Shown here in pieces: positions 33,601 through 44,970 of a stretch of 64,000 nt of DNA (positions are counted from its first letter, which is position 1; the number at the start of each line of letters is the position of its first letter). Under the pieces are notes generated by a model, which searched no databases, was not told the origin of the DNA, and was given only the letters and a program-made list of their open reading frames with translations. This DNA is from Typha latifolia (taxonomy: Eukaryota; Streptophyta; Magnoliopsida; Poales; Typhaceae): NCBI GenBank assembly GCA_019914945.1, contig CM034100.1:4105209-4169208 (forward strand). Reading direction: 5' to 3'. The position numbers and the translations under genes are program-made.

Positions 33601-34432
33601 ACTACTTGGTAAGTTTGAAAGAGACAAAAGGGTAGTTTAGTTTTATTGGCTTACGTTCTTAGTTAGACAAAGCGAGCTGTACAGAAGAAAGGATTAAATT
33701 TTAGACTGGAGGTGGGGCCATCTGGTTTCATAAGAGGAGAACATTTCTGAAGCAAAGCAACAATTTGTATCCTTTCCCTTCCATTTGCATCCTTTACTTA
33801 TTCTATTGATCCTATCTAGCTTTCTTAGCATGCCAACAAAATTAGGATCTAGAGAGAGAGAGAGACTTTCTTGACCCTTTCATGAGCAAATACACAAACA
33901 AGACCAGCCTTTCTTTCCTTTTGAATTCACATGGATGAAATTAAACACTAAGGTTATTCCCTGTAGGTTGTTTTCCTTTTAGACTGGTTTGATATAGAAT
34001 ATGTATCTTTTATGCTCTTTTGTGAACAAGAGAAAGAAAAAGTAAAAGGAGGGTTTTCTGTTTGAGTGGTGATACTAATATAAACATATGTTAAACACTT
34101 CTTATTTTCTCTCTAGCATCTCTTGTTTCAATATTATGGCTGCAGTTTTTGATGTTTATTAGTGAGACCCTTGTAAAATTTTGCTCACTAAAGTTGAATT
34201 CTTAAGATAAAGGGAAAGTAAATAAATATATTATTGAACTATCTCAACCATGCACATTCCTTGAAAGAAATTTGGTATATTTTTTCTTCTTAAGTTTAGT
34301 TATTTTTTCACCTGAACTAAATCCTTTACAACTCTTTGCATGCTCTTCCAGGAACCCTCTATTCCACACTCCCAAGAGACAGAATGGCAGTACTCATACT
34401 GGTCATCTGACAACCCAAATCATCATGGGTAA
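30679..34432 (+). CDS. NAC075: NAC transcription factor, NAC075-like
   Basis: DNA-binding nuclear regulator. Arabidopsis NAC075 has been linked to leaf ageing, flowering time and xylem vessel regulators. Exons: 30679-30801, 30926-31109, 31448-32034, 32479-32742, 33148-33246, 34352-34432, giving 445 residues. An N-terminal block with [20 protein letters not shown] contains a Cys/His cluster (CPSCGHELH) typical of the NAC075/NAC008 subgroup. The NAC domain spans about residues 42-215, from [20 protein letters not shown] through [17 protein letters not shown] to [14 protein letters not shown]. The C-terminal half is low-complexity: polyalanine (about 222-233), histidine-rich (about 318-335) and glutamine-rich (about 388-395). 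The protein ends with a conserved acidic/aromatic tail [13 protein letters not shown], likely an activation motif. The chosen ATG gives the family N-terminus; an upstream ORF overlaps it. Confidence 0.93.
31804..31856 (+). repeat. Trinucleotide tract coding for polyalanine
   Basis: A mixed GCA/GCG run, then GTC GCA GTC GCA, encoding about 12 alanines and then alternating valine and alanine within exon 3 of the NAC gene. In the other frames it reads as serine, arginine or glutamine runs. Length variation between alleles is likely. Confidence 0.9.
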
Positions 34433-36951
34433 TAACAAAGGAGGTGAAAACCAAGAAAAACTAACAGAACACCATCATTCTTAGCATCATCAATACTTAG
34501 ACTTACACTGGAGTTGTTTATTTCAAGGAGGAGCAGCAAATTGCACAACAAAAGGTTGCTTCTCCCTTCTCTTCATCCAATGAGAATGGATAAGTAACGA
34601 GATGGAAGGCCCATCTACTAAGATTTAGGTGCCGTATATAATCCAAGGTGAATCAAAGAGACAAAGGTATTGGTGGAAAGAAAAAGAGAGTGAAAAAAAA
34701 GAGAAAGAGAGGAGATGAGAGGCATAAAAAGAAAAAGAAAGGTGGTGTTGTTGCTGACAGTAGAAGGGAAGGGAAGGCAAAAATGCCTTGAGGCAATCAA
34801 CTTTGCATTGAAATCAGCACTGCCATCACCTCATCATCCCCATCATAACTTTTAATTAGTATAATTTATGTTTCTTGTGTAATAATTGATATATATCAGT
34901 AATCAGTTATGTGCTATATTATTCTTTATTCTGCTTTTCTTTTCTGTATGCTAGACAAAGTGAAATACGAACATAAAGTGGAAACAAAGAAGGGTTTCCT
35001 ACTAAGATGCTGCAATGTTACCTATCATTGTTCTGTTTGCCAAAATGTATTGGAGACTTGGATCACTGAAGAATAAATTGGCATTTCAACTAATTATATT
35101 GCCCTAGAATTGCTTCTATTTACTTTGTTGTCTTAAAGTACTATAGGGTAACTGGGTAACTGCTATCTCTTATGCCAAACTTAATTAATGTTTGGCATGG
35201 CTATTTGCATGACTATTGAGAGATATACAACTCTCATGTTACTTGGTGTTATTGAATGCAAAATCCCTTTTTTTTTTCTAATGCCATTAATTCTTGTCCA
35301 AACAGTACGAGCAAATAGAAATTTGTCTAGATAAAAAAAAAAAATCTAAGCTGTGCATCCAAGAAGTTTCTTTGACTTAGCTTTTACCTACTTTAATGAA
35401 TAGATAATGTATATATATATTCTCTCTCTAAGCTAGTTATATATGTTGTTTTTGACTCGTAGATTGTAGAATACGAAATGTATTACAATTCTCCCATATT
35501 GATCCCTCTCAAAATACATTAGCATTTGACGTGAGAAAGACAAAAATATAAATATTTTCTATTCCGCCGTATTTTTAACCATGGATAATTATAAGTACTG
35601 TAACAATTAATGCTGATGAGGGAGAGAGAGAGTGAGAACGTGCATGCTTTTGCTCCATTTATCGCTTTGACGTGCATGTTGGTAGCCTTACAGAACCTTC
35701 TGTGTAGTTTCATGAGGATTTTCTTTTCTTTTAAGAACTCATTGGCAGATTCATCTCTAGACTAAAGAGAATATGGGATTAGTTTTATATATTGACCTAA
35801 GAAGAATCTGAAGGGTCTTTTGCCAAATGTACGCTTTAGCATTGCATGAACCTAGCTGGATAGTTCTAAACAACAAAAGATAGGCACATTAAAAAAACAA
35901 AATTCAAAACATAATTGTCCCTTTATTCCCTACCTGATATTCCTCTTATCCTTATCTGTAGACCAAGATATTCAACCCCCATGAGAAATCATTGTACCAA
36001 GACAATTGCACCCGCCAAGAGAGATACTTCATATTGCTCTCCAATGCACGTCCAAAAGGCTTATTTGTAATTTTTGATGCAACTGAGAATCCTTGTACCA
36101 AGACCATGCTTTTGGTTCCGAGTGGGCATCGAATGGAATAGAATGTAATCAACCAACTTTAGTAAAGTTGGCAAGGCTAATAAGATTGCGAGTAGATTCT
36201 AACCCTAAGTAATTATTGCAGAGACACTATTTTGGTGGTTTGATAGCTTCGCTCAACTGTTTGGCTCAGCAGTGCAACGGCTTAAAGGAGCAGCATGATT
36301 TAGACCAACATTCGACGACACATAGAGCTTAAAACATAAACTAAATATTTTAGTATGTTAGCTAAAATTTGTTGGAGAATAAGTGTATTTGTATGTGGGA
36401 AGGGTTAGTCCTTTGTCCAATCTCATATCTAGTATTTAAACTTTTAAATAGTTAAAAAAAAATAAAACATAATTTACTATGCTTATGTTGGTCCCTTTCG
36501 AGAGTAGAGAGAGAAAAAAGAGTGTGATTGTGGCGCTGAACAATTCGTCTAAGTAAATTTTGACGTCTATTAGACGTGTACTAACGTATTAATATTGATC
36601 GCACATATTCGATACCTCCAATAATACAGAGGATAGTAGAATTTAAGTAATTATAATTAGAGCCGTCAAATAAACAGAATTGATTATTAGCACATATTGA
36701 ACCGCCCGGCTTGACCGACAATCATGAGATTGGCAACACCGAATCTCAATCCGATAAAGAGGCTAAAAGCTTATATATGATCAATCTCTTGTTCTTTAAT
36801 TGTGGAAGATCTTGGATTCTCTTCTAAATAGTCTTCAAAAGGGATGGGGTTAGTCTTGTTAGGCTCCATTAATATTCTGATTCGGTTCCATAAAGAAGCT
36901 GCAAGAGGAATTGGGTAGTGACAGGGAGAATTGGAGAACATGGGCTCTCTA

Positions 36952-36956
<5 letters not shown>
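34433..36956. other. Gene-poor intergenic DNA
   Basis: Begins with the NAC 3' UTR. I see no coding frame with protein-like composition on either strand, only short frames and simple repeats. Confidence 0.5.

Positions 36957-37014
<58 letters not shown>
36957..37014 (+). repeat. (CT)29 microsatellite
   Basis: 58 bp of uninterrupted CT, the longest perfect dinucleotide run in the window. Confidence 0.97.
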
Positions 37015-37018
<4 letters not shown>

Positions 37019-37845
37019 GGATTCTCGCAAATTACAGTGAGTTGCTACTCTGTTTCATTTAACGGTCCTCTATCTTTATTCATAGGAAGTTTTATAAATA
37101 ACACCTTGCATTTTTGTCTTATTGTCGTCCTTGCCCTGGCTTTTGGATCTTTGTAATAAATGTGAAGAACTAGTATAGTTGGTGACCCACATTTTGAAAA
37201 GAATAGTGTTCGCAAAATTGAACGAGTCTCCTGTGACTTATGAGCCAATACACTACACTGGGCCTGGAATGCTTAGTCCAGCAAAAGCCCCTTTGATAGC
37301 ATATCAAGGCTTAGCTACATTATGGTTGGTCCATAACATGGATGGCCCATGCACCAATGTAGAGTAAGGAAATCAATAATCGTCGACACCCTGCAAATTT
37401 TGAAGTTGTCTAGCCCGGTTTGCTTTGGGTTTAGGGACCCTAAACAAGTTTAGTAACTAAATACTAAAATAACTTTATTTTTCTTAATTAAGTTCAGTCC
37501 TCAATAAATAATTAAATAATAAAATATAAATTTTATTATTCTATTAATTTGATTCTAGTTTTATCTTTTGACATGACTTACATCTATGGGTGACGTCAAT
37601 CTTATATTTTTTTTCTTTTCTTTTCTCTTCTCTCTTCTGTCTTTCAAAATAGTCAAATATTTATATTATAAATATTATGTTCTCGAAAACTTTAAAAATA
37701 AAATAAAATTTATAGGAAAATAGTGTAAGTAATTTGAGCAGATAAAATATAATTATTTTTTAGATATTTTTACTAAAAATATTATTTAATAAAAAAATTA
37801 TATAAAATAAAAGCAACTCGTCGGTTATTAAAAGGGGTGTAAAAT
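37015..37845. other. Gene-poor intergenic DNA
   Basis: No gene seen. A 17-bp palindrome (GTTTAGGGACCCTAAAC) lies at 37429-37445 and could belong to a decayed transposon that includes the tandem repeats to its right, but no ends were identified. Confidence 0.4.
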
Positions 37846-38345
37846 GTTATTTTGTAAGTTTAAAAATAAATTTGCGGGGTTAAAGTTAACTAAATTGGCT
37901 AAATCACGAGCTTAAAAGACAGTAAAGTTTAGTTCGCTAGCTTACAAAATCAGTCATCAAATGTTGTTCTGCGGGCTTAAAAATAAATTTGCGGGACTAA
38001 GATTAACTAAATTGGTTGATTTGTGAACTTAGAAGTCAGCAAAAACTAGTTAACTGGCTTATAAAAGAAGCCATCAAATATTATTTTGGGGGCTTAATCG
38101 CTTATAGTATGTTAAGTTTGTGAACTTGATTTGCGGGCTTATATAAGACGCAAAACAATAAATACATCTCTCAGCAAATTGCTATTATAGACAACAAATA
38201 AGTCAGCAAATAATTTAAAAATTATACTTAAACACGCAAGTGACTATTATAAACATCACATATTCATTTTTAAGCCTGCAAATATATCTCTTATATTCAT
38301 TTAAGCCTGCAAATATATCTCTCATATTTATTTAAACCTGCAAAT
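37846..38345 (+). repeat. 117-bp tandem repeat followed by 31-bp repeats
   Basis: Units of 117 bp begin at 37846, 37963 and 38080 (third incomplete). They share blocks such as TTAAAAATAAATTTGCGGG and AACTAAATTGG. A second array of 31-bp units begins at 38271, 38302 and 38333, each starting TAAGCCTGCAAAT (the third diverged). The motif TGCGGGCTTA of the first array is nearly the reverse complement of TAAGCCTGCA in the second. The two arrays may therefore be inverted subterminal repeats of one non-autonomous DNA transposon; this is inference. Confidence 0.7.
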
Positions 38346-40530
38346 TATATTTAAATCCACAAATAATTTAAACATTATACTTAAGCCCACAAATAAGTAT
38401 TATAGACACCACATATTATTTATAAATTATAATAATGACTATCATGGTTACATGCTAAGAGTAATTTTATCCATCAAATTTATATCTCATCCATTTTCCT
38501 CCAAAATCAATATTTTTTCACTTTTTTCACATCACATCACAAATAATAAATATACTCTTAAACACGAAATTATAATTTAAGGAATGAGACTAACAAATCT
38601 AAGGTCTAATAATTAACCTTTCATTCATCGTAGCAAGAAGAACGTCTTTTTTTGACTCTTCATTTATGTCCTCATTTCGGAATGTACGGTAGAGATTGCT
38701 TCAATGCAAAGACAGGGAGAAAAAAACAAAGGAGAACGATTTGATCCTACTCCTTCCTAATTTTACCTCGTCAATCACGTTTATTTTATTTTATTTGCAA
38801 CTTAGTCCAAGTCTAAAATGAATGAAACCTTTCTCAAATCAAACCACAGCTGGAGGATGATCTTAGACTCGTTCATTTATTTTACACCTCTGAAATATTT
38901 CTTTCATTATCTGTCTGTTTAATTTTTTTTATTAAAAAAATTACATTACTTTCACGTGTTTTATTTATAATAAAGGCTATTTTACTCTCTCTCTCTCTCT
39001 TTTTTTTAAAAGTTGATAGTTAGAAAATTAATTTATTATTGTCCATTAACATCTTTAGAAAGAGAGAGATATTAAATATATTTTTTTTAAATGGAAATAC
39101 ATTAAAAATCACTCACCATTATTATAAAAAGTTAGCGTTTAATTCTTTATCAATCAGTTTGATGAAGATCTAACGGTCAAGATCTTTAAGGGTATAATAG
39201 GAATGAAAGATATTATCGGTTCAATAGGTAATTTTTTTTAGATATATAATCTTACACATTATTTTTTGACAATAATATTATCTTAATATTTTATTAAGTA
39301 AAAGACATATATATCATTAACTAAGAGTAATGTATATATATCAAAATAAGGGTATTGATATCTTTTATAATTAACTTCATAAAAATTTAATTACATTTTT
39401 TCTTTTTGATTATTTTTGATTATTTACATATATCTCCTATTAGTTTAAGATTAGTTTAAATTAAATTTTAATAGATAGAGATAGAGAATTATATTTAAAT
39501 TAAAGTTTATCTCCAAATAATCAAATTTAAATTATTTAATATTAAATGATATCTCCTATAATTAAGACATAATTATATTTAAGAGAGAAATCTTGATGGA
39601 AGAAAAACAAATGTGTAGTCGTAAAGTTAATTGTTTATCAATTAGTTTGATGAAGATGTAATGGTTAAGATCTTCAAGGGTATAATAAAAAAGTTGGGAA
39701 GTTAGGCACACGTAATTAAATCTTCTTAACTAATATACTCTTTTTCTTACATAACGTGGTTTTAGAATCTGGTATGAAAACTGACTATTATAGCCGTTGG
39801 ATTAAGATTATAATTTTTAAAAATGCATTGAAGTATTTGCCAAAAATAGCTCAACCGAAAAATTACCATTCGAGGTACACCCATATCTAAGAGTTTTGTT
39901 ATAATTAGCAAGCAAATCAATAGCCTAATTACAAAATATATATTTTTATGAAGCTTTATGTTGGCCATATAAATCTAGCTTTTCTAATCTACTCAACTGT
40001 TAGGAACTATTACCATCTCAATGGTTTAAGAGAAATACATACAATTTGATTGTGGACCAGGGTGAAGTAAGATGAGGGGACTTTGTAGTCCAATATGCCT
40101 AACAGGAAAACCGTGATCAAAGCTCTCAGCCGGGCTTTCGATTTTTCACGATGACTCTCTCCTTCATGTAGCATGAGTAAAAGTGTTATAAAAAAGGGAG
40201 AATTTCTTTTTAACCCTCTAAACTATCACCAATTTTCAGGATGACTTCTTGAACATTTTTGGTACAGATTAACTTTTGAATTATCATAAATATCTCACCC
40301 TTGACGCCACTGACAAAATATTTGAATTGACCAAATTTCCCTTCCACTTATAATGACGGAATAATGACAAGATAATTAAGTAGATTAGCTACTATTAAAT
40401 ATTTTAATTATTTTTTAAATTCCTTCATTGCCCTTAATCCTCATTTCTCCCAACCCGTGAACCATTTCTCCCCCCTTCCTAGTGAAACCCTTTTCCTCTC
40501 CCTTGTCATATTCCTACCTAAACCCTAGAA
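38346..40530. other. AT-rich intergenic DNA with a dispersed repeat pair
   Basis: No gene seen. Two diverged direct copies of a segment containing AGTTTGATGAAGAT and GGGTATAATA occur at about 39131-39199 and 39621-39689. They are roughly 490 bp apart and could be terminal repeats of a small element or copies of one MITE. Confidence 0.45.
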
Positions 40531-40767
40531 ATGACCATCAATGACCTCCCTTCGCTCCACTCCTCCCTCTCCTCCATCTATGCCACCATGTCCCTCTCCA
40601 AGTGTGAGGGCCTTCACTGCTAGCTCAAGAACTACCAACTCCTTGCTAGCATCTGGTACCACGACCTCTTCATCTGCCAGCTCCAGGCACTTTGCGCTTG
40701 TCGCCCATCCATTGCCACTCTCCTCGTTGCCAAGAGCTATATGAGCTTGATGACTTCACGGCTATAG
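40531..40767 (+). pseudogene. Possible decayed coding fragment, unknown family
   Basis: A GC-rich island in AT-rich DNA. From the ATG at 40531 one frame reads 78 codons interrupted only by TAG at 40621. It begins MTINDLPSLHSSLSSIYATM and later reads HDLFICQLQALCACRPSIAT. Composition is protein-like, but I do not recognise the family and no intact frame continues beyond 40767. It may be a processed pseudogene or captured exon. Confidence 0.3.
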
Positions 40768-41502
40768 CCAGAGAGGATTGAGATGAAAGCCTAGGTGGTC
40801 GATTCATAAACAATGTGGCCTTCCTCGCATTTGTCAATGACCGACGAAGACAGGGTTAGTCGAGGCTACAGTTAGGTCAGGAGGTCTCGGAAAGAAGAAG
40901 GGTCTCTCGGATTTGGAGATGGTAAATATTAGTTTCTTGAGATATTTGGAGAGAGAGAGGGCTCGGAGAAGAGGGTGACGACGACGCTGGGCTTAAAGAG
41001 GAGGGTGACGGGAAGGAAGATGAGGGTGGTAATGAGCTATGTACACAAGAGGGGTCAAAATCAGTTGAGGAGGAGGGATATTTTTGTCCACCTAAAATTT
41101 CATCTTGACTTGCACATACTTGCAAGTTTAAAATTGTCATATATTTGGCATTAATTTTATACTAGGTGTAACTAATTTTATACTAGATAAAAACTGTCAT
41201 ATATTTGGCATCAAATGAACAATATCTACGGTGTCATATATTAATATATTGAGAAAAAAACCTCATCATTTCATTGGTCAAAATTCTACCAAATCCCCAT
41301 ATAGCATTATAGCCTATCAATAATTGCAAAGTTACAGATATCCTAAATAAATTAATTGATTAAAAAATCGCACCAAGTGCTTCCAAGTTCTAATCTTCAG
41401 TTCTAGATCTTCTTCCTCGCTTCCCCTTCCATTTCCAAGGAGGGAGAGAGAGAGAGGAATAACTTAATAAATTATTAGGGGTTGAGTTTTCTTCAACTTC
41501 CA
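40768..41502. other. Promoter side of the acid phosphatase gene
   Basis: The first half carries a GC-richer purine-rich stretch continuing from the decayed fragment. The second half is AT-rich and leads into a CT-rich leader (about 41400-41460). No gene seen. Confidence 0.45.
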
Positions 41503-44060
41503 ATGCGACCCTCCCAATCCCTCTTCCTCCCCTTCTTCCTCCTCTTCCTCACCCCCACCTCCACATCTACTTCCACATCTGCCACAGCCGATTCCCTCCT
41601 TCGGATCGTCCCCGAGGAGACGGCCGCCGTCTCCGATGGCGACGGAGACGACGTCTCCTGCGACAGCTGGAGGCTTTCCGTGGAGACCAACAACGCTGGA
41701 TCCTGGAAGACTATCCCGGAGAAATGCCTCGGGTACGTGGAGGCGTACATAAACGGAGAACGGTACACGTCGGACTCTGATGTGATCAGAACCGATGCAT
41801 TGGCGTTCGCCCGGTCGGTGGAGGTCGCCGGAGATGGGAAGGATGTTTGGATCTTTGACGTTGATGAGACGTTGCTATCTAATGTTCCATATTACGCCGA
41901 CAATAAATACGGGTAACCTTTGTCGCTACCAATTCCTCCTCTTTGCTCTTTAGTACTTGTAGATTAAATGGGTTGAGGAAAAAGGTGTTACCTTTTTGTG
42001 GATTATGTGTCAAATTCATGTGGCTAACTCTCTATCTACTCGTCATTAACGGCATAAGAAGAAACCATTCAGTAACTAGCCAGTGGAATAAGTTTTCGGG
42101 TTTAGTTACTCGCATACTCTTTCGGTCTTTATTTCGGATTACAAGGCTGGAGGGGCAGCGGTTCCGATTTCTAGACAGTTTAATTAGGGGATTAGCTGCT
42201 GGTAGAAATTAAATGTGATATATTTGGTTGTGGGTTTTGATGAATGTACGTGGACATCATTATACAGAAGTGGCGTGCTCTTTTGTGAAAGTAATTGCTA
42301 ATTTTATAGATTTAGCTCGGATTTTGCATATAGAAATAAACTTCATGCTTTGGGAAATTTCTAGATTAGAAGTATTCAATGAGACTTCATTCAACGAATG
42401 GGTAAATGTGGCGAGGGCACCAGCACTATCAGCAAGCTTTAAGCTGTGTGAGGAACTCATAGATCTTGGGTTCCATTTGGTCCTCTTGACTGGTCGAACT
42501 GAGCCTCAGCGGAATGTCACGGAAGCGAATCTCTCCTTTGCCGGATATCATTCCTGGACAAAGCTCATATTGAGGTATCTACCTTTACTCCTACTTTCAT
42601 AATTGAGGTATCTAGCTTTACTCCTACTTTCATAATTTTTCCCTATTACTTCTAATCTCAATCCTATTACACCGATTGATTGGATAAATTGCTTCATACC
42701 AAGCTGGTGATTGTGCTGAACAGATGAATCATAAGATACATATTCATAGATTGGTTCCAGATTTGTGCTATAGTGCCAGGAATATTTATTAATTTAGCTG
42801 AATTTGATTCACAAAGATATTTTATTTTTCTTTCTATTTGCAAGTTTATGTCCAAGGAATTCTCTCCTCTCCTATATCCTTGCATCTTGAAACTCGTTGA
42901 AATTGTTTCCATATTAAGAACAACTATGGTTTGCTGTTATTCTTATAGAAGAACTTACCTGAAAACTTGGCAGTGTATCCAAGTTGTTGGAGCAAGACAA
43001 TATCTCTAGAATTTTCATTCAAAAGATTCTTAGATAAAAATCTAGATGATATGCTGCTTTTATTTTCATCATCTTGCAACACAAGATCATGCAAACCACG
43101 TTCCAAGATGTTATGTAGGTGCAGAAAGTGTGAAGATGCACGAGGAGCCAGACAAAGCTCCTTCAGTATGAACCTAGAACACCACACAAGTACTTAATTG
43201 AATTGCTCAAAGATTGGTCTTGATCTTCCATTCCTCTTATTCATCTAGGATTATTGATTCCTCACAGCTCAAATGGTACTTTACATGTGTGATTTTTGAA
43301 TGGCTTCAGAAGTTAAGGCCTTGCCGTCACAAAATTTGCAAGTTCGATCTTTTTACTGTAACTAATTTTGATCTTAAAGGAACTGTAACAGTTGCTTATA
43401 TATGATGCACAATAATATAGAATGAGCTAGACTCCTTTTACTGCAATGTGGTTCCAAACTTTGTATGCAAAATCAAGGATAGGGCTTTGAATTGACGATG
43501 CATCCTATTGGTTGTGTTCTAGAGCTAATATGATTTTGCTTATTTATGTCTTTTCTACCCATTAAGTTACATAAGTGAATTCCAGCAATTGTGCTAGACA
43601 TATGTTCATTTTTTTTCAATCATATTTTTGTCACCCGTCATTTCATCCTTTATCATTTACTCTCCTTGAGAATCTGTGATGATATATTACTAATGCCTTT
43701 TTCTTTCTTCCAGTTAGCTATAGTCTTACAATGTAACTAGTTCAGTTTTGGAATAGTGCCTTGAAATCCATTCTAGCAATACAATAAGATATACAGTATG
43801 ATCATGTGATATGTGAAATACACTTAGTTGTTGGTGGATTTTTTGAGTTTTTACTCATTGATGATAATTTGCGTTGAGACAGGGAAGCCTCTGATATTGG
43901 CAAGCCTGCTGTAGTTTATAAAGCGGAGAAGCGAGCGATGTTAGAAGCTCAAGGATACAGGATTCATGGCAACTCTGGGGATCAATGGAGTGACTTGTTG
44001 GGTTTACCAATGGCCATAAGATCTTTCAAGCTCCCAAATCCCATGTACTTTGTTGGTTGA
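41503..44060 (+). CDS. HAD class IIIB acid phosphatase (VSP-type)
   Basis: Plant acid phosphatase of the vegetative storage protein family, HAD subfamily IIIB, expected to be secreted or vacuolar. Exons: 41503-41912, 42365-42574, 43883-44060, giving 265 residues. The N-terminus (about residues 1-22) is a hydrophobic signal peptide rich in Leu/Phe, then a Ser/Thr tract. Family blocks are VSCDSWRLSVETNNAGSWKT, PEKCLGYVEAYI, WIFDVDETLLSN, EVFNETSFNEWV, LTGRTEPQRNVT and SGDQWSDLLG. The nucleophile would be Asp119 and the acid/base Asp121 in DVDET, so the protein looks catalytic, unlike storage forms in which the nucleophile is lost. The start is the ATG directly preceding the signal peptide. The exon 2 donor lies in a 33-bp tandem duplication. 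Confidence 0.92.
42569..42634 (+). repeat. 33-bp tandem duplication over exon 2 donor
   Basis: Copies 42569-42601 and 42602-42634, each starting ATTGAGGTATCTA, differ at one base. The first copy contains the last six bases of exon 2 and its GTATCT donor. The second lies within the intron. Confidence 0.95.
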
Positions 44061-44617
44061 TGTGAGCCATAAGACGGCCAAATGTATGTTTGATGTTTCT
44101 CAGCACTTTCAGAACCTGTTCATTCTGAAGCTGTAGTATTTTCAATAAAAAGATCCATTCTAGGCAATTTATTTTCTGCATAGTAATTGAGGTGATGTTA
44201 TGTTGTTCAATTCTCTAAAACTTCTGTCTACTTAGATCTTTCTATCCGCAGGTTCCAGAATCTGGTAGTGATCCAAAATTTCCTCTAATAACCAGATAAT
44301 TTCTACGCAAAATATGTGAAAATTTTACCTCTATATAAAGATTAACTATGCGTTCTATGCCTTATCAATTAATTACCCAAATTTCATACCGTCATGCCTG
44401 TATGGTTAGATTTAAGCTGCTTTATAACATGAGGAAAATTGGAAAAAAAAGGAAGAAAAAAGATATCCGACACTGGAGCTGCATTAGTAGAGGACATAGA
44501 AATCCAACATTTTAAAGACGTGAGAGAAAGCCTATGCACAGATCACATCTCTCAAGAACTTATTTCGCAAATCCATGCAGAAGGTTTGCAGTAAGATGTC
44601 ATCAGAGCAGGAGCATC
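44061..44617. other. Convergent 3' ends
   Basis: Holds the 3' UTRs of the plus-strand phosphatase and the minus-strand small-protein gene; nothing else seen. Confidence 0.5.
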
Positions 44618-44896
44618 TCAATGAGCTACTACTGTTGCTGCAGCTTCTACACCACTATCATCTTCCTCTTCTACTTCTTTTGGGTCTTCATAGTTAGGAT
44701 CATTGGCATCCACTGCTCCCTTCTCCATTGCAACATCCTCTGCTTCGCCGTAGCCATGGCCGCCGGCCCACGTGAACTTTCCCCCATGCCCGCCTTTTTT
44801 CGGCTCGCCGTTCATCCCGGTGCCCGATCGCCGATCCTTGCGGCCTCCCTGCTCGGATTTGGAATGACCTTTGGATCCCTTCTTCCCGTTCTCCAT
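44618..44896 (-). CDS. Small glycine-rich charged protein, 92 residues
   Basis: Single-exon gene of unknown function. The first half is basic and glycine-rich (MENGKKGSKGHSKSEQGGRK, GEPKKGGHGGKFTWAGG). The second half is acidic (VDANDPNYEDPKEVEEEDDS). The order GGxGGKxTW followed by D-x-N-D-P-N-Y/F resembles the linker just before the MA3 repeats of plant PDCD4-like proteins, but no MA3 domain follows. The product is probably disordered; I infer a nucleic-acid or ribosome-associated role only weakly. A TATA-like CTATATAAGG lies 65 bp upstream of the ATG, supporting a real gene on this strand. A longer open frame on the other strand is discussed among the rejected items. Confidence 0.7.
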   Translation of the reverse strand: MENGKKGSKGHSKSEQGGRKDRRSGTGMNGEPKKGGHGGKFTWAGGHGYGEAEDVAMEKGAVDANDPNYEDPKEVEEEDDSGVEAAATVVAH

Positions 44897-44960
44897 CTCT
44901 TTCTATCTCCTATCTTCTTTGTGATATCCTTTGCTCTTGGTTTGTTTTGGTTGCTTATTT

Positions 44961-44970
44961 CCTTATATAG
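44961..44970 (-). promoter_or_regulatory. TATA-like box of small-protein gene
   Basis: CTATATAAGG on the minus strand, 65 bp before the start codon at 44896, a usual plant distance if the leader is about 30-40 bases. Confidence 0.6.

Noticed and set aside
36911..37156. Open frame over the (CT)29 repeat
   Set aside because: Created by the dinucleotide repeat, which reads Leu-Ser in all copies.
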